Source of the DNA: an uncultured Mailhella sp.
GTDB lineage: Bacteria > Desulfobacterota > Desulfovibrionia > Desulfovibrionales > Desulfovibrionaceae
Reading direction: 5' to 3'
Length of the DNA: 9,083 bases
Assembly: GCA_944324625.1 (NCBI GenBank)
Contig: CALUWZ010000064.1
Coordinates: 1 to 9,083 of the forward strand
Below the pieces are notes generated by a model. It was not told the origin of the DNA, ran no database searches, and saw nothing but the letters and a program-made list of their open reading frames with translations. Both the position numbers and the translations under genes were made by a program. Below are positions 6,775 to 9,083 of the stretch, piece after piece. The first letter of the stretch is position 1, and each line of letters starts with the position of its first letter.

Positions 6775-6815
6775 AAAAAGCTGTTTGGTCTGAAAGGCTG
6801 AACAGCTTTTTTTTT
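6775..6815. terminator. Strong terminator after ndh, possibly bidirectional
   Basis: AGCTGTT (6779-6785) pairs with AACAGCT (6801-6807). The inner TGGTC and GGCTG continue the stem with wobble pairs around a TGAAA loop, giving about 12 pairs. Nine T follow at 6807-6815 and five A precede at 6775-6779, so the shape also works on the minus strand for any transcript that reads through from the convergent yhcC gene. Confidence 0.9.
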
Positions 6816-7016
6816 GCCTGCTGCCGTGCTGTTAAATTGACTGCAGAAAATGCGGCAGAAATTTGTCAGTATGCAGCGGGCATGCCGTTTTTGAGGCTGA
6901 TAGGCCGAAATTCCCGGCAATTCGGCATAACGGCTTTCAGCAGTTTGCGGGTATAAAAATGTTTTCAAGAAGTTGCAACTGCCGGATACAATTGTACCGA
7001 AAAGGAAAGGAAGCAT
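6816..7016. other. Gene-free spacer between convergent ndh and yhcC
   Basis: I see no supported gene in these 201 bases. The base composition is like that of the genes, not AT-rich. One imperfect inverted repeat, GCCGAAATT (6904-6912) with AATTCGGC (6919-6926), forms an 8-pair stem with one bulged A and a CCCGGC loop, but no T tract follows. The minus-strand open frame that spans the region crosses the ndh terminator and the ndh 3' end and has no ribosome site. Confidence 0.5.
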
Positions 7017-7036
7017 AAAAAACGGTTAAAGCCGTT
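7017..7036 (-). terminator. Terminator of yhcC overlapping its stop codon
   Basis: On the minus strand AACGG (7036-7032) pairs with CCGTT (7025-7021) around a CTTTAA loop, followed by a six-T run (7022-7017). The TAA stop of yhcC (7028-7026) lies inside the loop. The stem is only 5 pairs, so it is moderate in strength; the bidirectional ndh terminator may back it up. Confidence 0.6.
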
Positions 7037-8000
7037 CCAGTTTTTTATACAGGGCGGTATAAGGATTTTCCGACGGTACGTCATTTTGGCAGCCCTGCCA
7101 TTTTCCTTCCTGAAAAAGCAGGCTTTCTATGCCGCGCACAACATGGCCTTTCAGTTTTGCCCAGCCGGGAGCAATGAGTTCGTCGCCTTGGGAGTCTGCC
7201 GTCAGCCTGTGTATGGCAATATGGGACGGAATGAGCGGCAGGGCATCACAGATAAGGTTAACGTATTCTTCTTCCTGCATGGGGATATAGGTGCCGTTTT
7301 TATATTCTTCTTCCAGCTTAGTATTTTTGCAGACATAAAGACCGTGCAGTTTTACGCCGTCTATGGGCAGTCTGCAGACTTCCTGAACCGTATTCAGAAA
7401 ATCAGCGCTGTTTTCGCCGGGAAGTCCTGCCATTAAATGCACGCAGACATTTAATCCGTGCTTATGGGCAAGCAAAACAGCTTGTTTTGAACATTCTGCG
7501 CTGTGGCCGCGGCGTATGCGTTCCAAAGTTCGGTCATGCATGGACTGTACGCCGAATTCTATCCATTTGGTCTGAAAAGGCAGGGAAGCCAAAAGGCGAA
7601 GTTTTTCTTCATCAACGCAGTCCGGACGTGTTCCGACGGAAAATCCCACGCATTTTTCCAAATTCTGCAGAGTGTCCGTAAGGTTTTTCAGTTTTTCCAA
7701 GCTGCCGTATGTATTGGAATAGGACTGCATGTAGGCCAGAAAATTTTTGGTGTTTTTCAGCCTGTCGGATTTTGCGAATTTATCCAGCCAATACTGCCAT
7801 TGTTCGGTAATGGAAAGTCCTTTCTGCATAAGCCCCGAACCTGAACCGTCGGCATTGCAGAACGTACAGCCGCCGTGCTGAATGGTGCCGTCACGGTTAG
7901 GACAGCCGAAACGGCCGTCCAGAGATATTTTTTGGACTTTGGCGCCGTGTCTGTTTTTGAGCCATGCGTCAAAGGAATAATAAAGATAATGCGGTTTCAT
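7026..8000 (-). CDS. yhcC: YhcC-type radical SAM protein (TIGR01212 family)
   Basis: The 324-residue protein is an Elp3-like radical SAM enzyme of the YhcC family; as far as I know its substrate is not established. The iron-sulfur cluster cysteines are C33, C45 and C48 in FGCPNRDGTIQHGGCTFCNA (31-50), the C-x11-C-x2-C spacing of this family. GTRPDCVD (123-130), EFGVQSMHDRTLERIRRGHS (148-167), HLMAGLPGE (188-196) and KLHGLYVCKNTKLEEEY (217-233) are typical strand and loop motifs of the barrel. I choose the ATG at 8000, giving MKPHYLYYSF. A TTG two codons upstream (8006) would give 326 residues, but it leaves almost no leader. Neither start has a visible Shine-Dalgarno site. It is transcribed divergently from greA with its own promoter, and convergently with ndh. 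The family is sure; the cellular role is unknown. Confidence 0.9.
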   Translation of the reverse strand: MKPHYLYYSFDAWLKNRHGAKVQKISLDGRFGCPNRDGTIQHGGCTFCNADGSGSGLMQKGLSITEQWQYWLDKFAKSDRLKNTKNFLAYMQSYSNTYGSLEKLKNLTDTLQNLEKCVGFSVGTRPDCVDEEKLRLLASLPFQTKWIEFGVQSMHDRTLERIRRGHSAECSKQAVLLAHKHGLNVCVHLMAGLPGENSADFLNTVQEVCRLPIDGVKLHGLYVCKNTKLEEEYKNGTYIPMQEEEYVNLICDALPLIPSHIAIHRLTADSQGDELIAPGWAKLKGHVVRGIESLLFQEGKWQGCQNDVPSENPYTALYKKLERL

Positions 8001-8006
8001 GCGCAA

Positions 8007-8034
8007 ATTGTAGCTGTTTTGTCCAAATTTTCAA
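8007..8034 (-). promoter_or_regulatory. Candidate promoter of yhcC giving a leaderless mRNA
   Basis: On the minus strand TTGAAA (8034-8029) and TACAAT (8012-8007) are separated by 16 bases. With the usual 6-base gap after the -10 box, transcription would begin at 8000, exactly the A of the yhcC ATG. This agrees with the missing ribosome site. Confidence 0.5.
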
Positions 8035-8053
8035 GAAATAATTTATTTTTTGC

Positions 8054-8081
8054 AGGAAAGGAAATACTTTTGCCTTTTCCT
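8054..8081. repeat. Imperfect inverted repeat beside the greA -35 box
   Basis: AGGAAAGG (8054-8061) and CCTTTTCCT (8073-8081) are inverted copies apart from one extra base, separated by 11 bases. The right arm abuts the greA -35 box at 8081. It lies between the divergent yhcC and greA promoters, so it could be an operator, but purine-pyrimidine runs like this also occur by chance. Confidence 0.25.
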
Positions 8082-8109
8082 TGACTGTATATGCAAAATC
8101 GGGTATAAA
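8081..8109 (+). promoter_or_regulatory. Sigma-70 promoter of greA
   Basis: TTGACT (8081-8086, 5/6) and TATAAA (8104-8109, 5/6) have an ideal 17-base spacer. Transcription should start near 8116, leaving a leader of about 76 bases before the greA ATG. This is the best promoter in the window. Confidence 0.75.
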
Positions 8110-8128
8110 TAAATTTCACGTTGTGAGT

Positions 8129-8166
8129 AACGCCCTCATTTGAGTTTTGAATGCTGGGTGTTTTTT
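8129..8166 (+). terminator. Terminator-like hairpin in the greA leader (attenuator or GraL-like RNA end)
   Basis: AACGCCC (8129-8135) pairs with GGGTGTT (8156-8162) with one G-T wobble. Inside, CATTT (8137-8141) pairs with GAATG (8149-8153) around a 7-base loop, with a small internal bulge. A T tract follows directly (8161-8166, then ATTTT). It lies between the greA promoter and its ribosome site, so it should release a leader RNA of about 50 bases from part of the transcripts. E. coli greA has the same arrangement, with the leader RNA GraL. An upstream TGAG (8124-8127) could pair with CTCA (8135-8138) as a weak alternative. Confidence 0.65.
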
Positions 8167-8180
8167 ATTTTCAGTTTTTA

Positions 8181-8184
8181 AGGA
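8181..8184 (+). promoter_or_regulatory. Ribosome binding site that fixes the greA start
   Basis: AGGA stands 7 bases before the ATG at 8192. The in-frame ATG at 8147 lies inside the leader hairpin, has no such site, and would add 15 residues not found in GreA. Confidence 0.75.
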
Positions 8185-8191
8185 TATTATC

Positions 8192-8668
8192 ATGAGTAAC
8201 ACTCCTATTTCCGTACAAGGCTATCAAAAACTTGAACAAGAGCTTGATCGCTTAAAAAAGGAACGTCCTGTTGTGATTCAGGCTATTAAAGAAGCACGAG
8301 AAGAAGGCGATTTAAGAGAAAATGCTGGATATGATGCTGCTCGTGAACGTCAAGGATTTTTAGAAGCGCGCATTAATTATATTGAATCCAAGCTGCCTAC
8401 ATTTAATGTCGTTGATCTGAATACGCTGAGCGGAAATAAAGTTATTTTTGGTGCAACTGTCCGTGTTGTGGATATTGATACGGACGAAGAAAGAGAATTT
8501 ACCCTGCTTGGTCCCGATGAGGCGGATTTTGCCAACGGTTCCATTTCCATCAGTTCTCCTGTGGGCAAAGCTTTGCTTGGCCATGAAGAAGGTGAGGAAA
8601 TTACCATTGACATTCCGAAAGGCCGTGTAACCTATGAAATTCTTTCTGTGGAATTTCGCGGTGCATAA
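8192..8668 (+). CDS. greA: Transcription elongation factor GreA
   Basis: GreA enters the secondary channel of backtracked RNA polymerase and stimulates cleavage of the displaced 3' RNA end. From the ATG at 8192 the product has 158 residues, the same as E. coli GreA. Residues 1-75 form the coiled-coil finger; its tip, GDLRENAGYDAARERQ (39-54), carries the two acidic residues D40 and E43 that hold the catalytic magnesium. The tip usually reads ENAEYHAA, so the G46 and D48 positions differ slightly. The C-terminal FKBP-like domain shows SISSPVGKALLGHEEGEEIT (119-138) and the end TYEILSVEFRG. The gene is monocistronic, with its own promoter, an attenuator-like leader and a strong terminator. Because GreA acts on polymerase pausing, the leader terminator could provide feedback on its own level, as described for E. 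coli. Confidence 0.96.
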   Translation: MSNTPISVQGYQKLEQELDRLKKERPVVIQAIKEAREEGDLRENAGYDAARERQGFLEARINYIESKLPTFNVVDLNTLSGNKVIFGATVRVVDIDTDEEREFTLLGPDEADFANGSISISSPVGKALLGHEEGEEITIDIPKGRVTYEILSVEFRGA

Positions 8669-8692
8669 TTGTAATAATTTTTGTTAATAAAA

Positions 8693-8725
8693 AGCCCCGT
8701 GCCAAAAAGCATGGGGCTTTTTTTT
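8693..8725. terminator. Strong terminator after greA, probably shared with the convergent PepSY gene
   Basis: AGCCCCGTGC (8693-8702) pairs with GCATGGGGCT (8709-8718) with one G-T wobble around a CAAAAA loop. Eight T follow (8718-8725) and A bases precede (8689-8693), so it can work on both strands. The convergent gene ends 18 bases further on, at 8743. Confidence 0.93.
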
Positions 8726-8742
8726 GATGAATTCCGCTTTTT

Positions 8743-9083
8743 TCATTGATAATTTTTGACGGAAAATTCCAGAATTTCACCGTTTGCCGCATCTATTTCA
8801 TATTCGTATTCAATGTATTTGTACCAGAATTTCAGTTCATAGGAACTGTAGCCGTAATTGAATTCCTGAGAAATTTTGACAAAACGCGCATCAGCCATGT
8901 TCAGGCCTGCATGGCTGACGGCGATTTGCTTGATTTGTTCTGCTGTCAGAAATTCTTGATTCGGCCTTGCAGGGGTGAAAGCGGTTCGGTTGCGTTCTTG
9001 GCTGTATTCTGTTATCTCTCCTGTGTTGATATCGATTTTGTATTCATATTCCACGTTTTCTTTCCAAAATTCTATTTCATACT
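8743..9083 (-). CDS. PepSY-domain protein, C-terminal part
   Basis: The frame is open to the window edge, so the start lies beyond 9083; 112 residues are visible. The sequence shows PepSY repeats, a small beta-alpha-beta fold usually found in exported or membrane proteins and in inhibitory propeptides of peptidases. The end of one repeat reads YEIEFWKENVEYEYKIDINT then GEITEY. A full repeat follows, starting at LTAEQIKQIAVSHAG and ending YELKFWYKYIEYEYEIDAAN then GEILEF. The two repeat ends are clearly similar, indicating tandem duplication. A signal peptide would lie outside the window. A GTG at 9054 is in frame, but homology continues upstream of it, so it is not the start. The stop TGA is at 8743-8745. 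The family call is firm; the function is unknown, and binding or protease inhibition in the envelope would be a guess. Confidence 0.8.
   Translation of the reverse strand, partial: YEIEFWKENVEYEYKIDINTGEITEYSQERNRTAFTPARPNQEFLTAEQIKQIAVSHAGLNMADARFVKISQEFNYGYSSYELKFWYKYIEYEYEIDAANGEILEFSVKNYQ

Noticed and set aside
6720..7016. Minus-strand open frame of 98 codons between ndh and yhcC
   Set aside because: It crosses the ndh terminator and the ndh 3' end, has no ribosome site, and its product resembles no family I know.
8001..8006. TTG start for yhcC at 8006
   Set aside because: It adds only two residues, has no ribosome site, and would begin upstream of the predicted transcription start; the ATG at 8000 is preferred.
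8147..8191. Earlier in-frame ATG for greA at 8147
   Set aside because: It lies in the leader hairpin without a ribosome site, and GreA from 8192 already has the full family length.
1..9083. Mobile element, CRISPR array, defence or phage system
   Set aside because: I found no transposase, integrase, terminal repeats, spaced direct repeats or defence genes; all clear genes are core functions.

Overview
The window reads as a chromosomal segment of a Gram-negative, probably anaerobic bacterium of the Desulfovibrionaceae type. The main reason is the block hisD-purC-fabI in that order and orientation, which from memory matches Desulfovibrio. Coding base composition is moderate (GC in the mid-40s by eye), lower than in most free-living Desulfovibrio, so a host-associated low-GC member is plausible. 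This placement is an inference and no search was run. There is no IS element, CRISPR array, tRNA, rRNA or phage gene.

Positions 1-5177 hold one tightly packed plus-strand transcription unit: the 3' part of an MprF/YbhN-type membrane flippase gene, then lplA (lipoate-protein ligase), hisD (histidinol dehydrogenase), purC (SAICAR synthetase), fabI (enoyl-ACP reductase) and a 26-codon membrane microprotein gene. Gaps run from a 1-base overlap to 15 bases, and a strong intrinsic terminator ends the unit at 5155-5177. The products serve unrelated housekeeping steps: membrane lipid, lipoylation, histidine, purine and fatty acid synthesis. Histidine synthesis releases AICAR, which the purine pathway also makes two steps after PurC.

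Positions 5178-5561 are a non-coding, extremely AT-rich stretch (about 19% GC over 5221-5520). It carries two candidate promoters and a nested pair of inverted repeats, and lies directly upstream of a monocistronic type II NADH dehydrogenase-like gene (5562-6758). That gene ends in a strong terminator, and about 200 bases without a gene follow.

From 7026 to 8000 a YhcC-type radical SAM protein gene lies on the minus strand. Its stop codon sits in the loop of its own terminator hairpin, and its promoter may give a leaderless mRNA. It is divergent from greA (8192-8668), which has a near-consensus promoter and, in its 5' leader, a terminator-like hairpin with a U tract. This suggests leader attenuation or a short leader RNA like E. 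coli GraL. A strong terminator follows greA and probably also serves the convergent PepSY-domain protein gene (minus strand, 8743 to beyond the window end).

The genes are mostly ordinary core functions. The points worth a second look are regulatory or small: the greA leader terminator, the nested operator-like repeats at the ndh promoter, the fabI-linked microprotein with an in-frame UGA followed by a SECIS-like hairpin, and the possible leaderless yhcC transcript.
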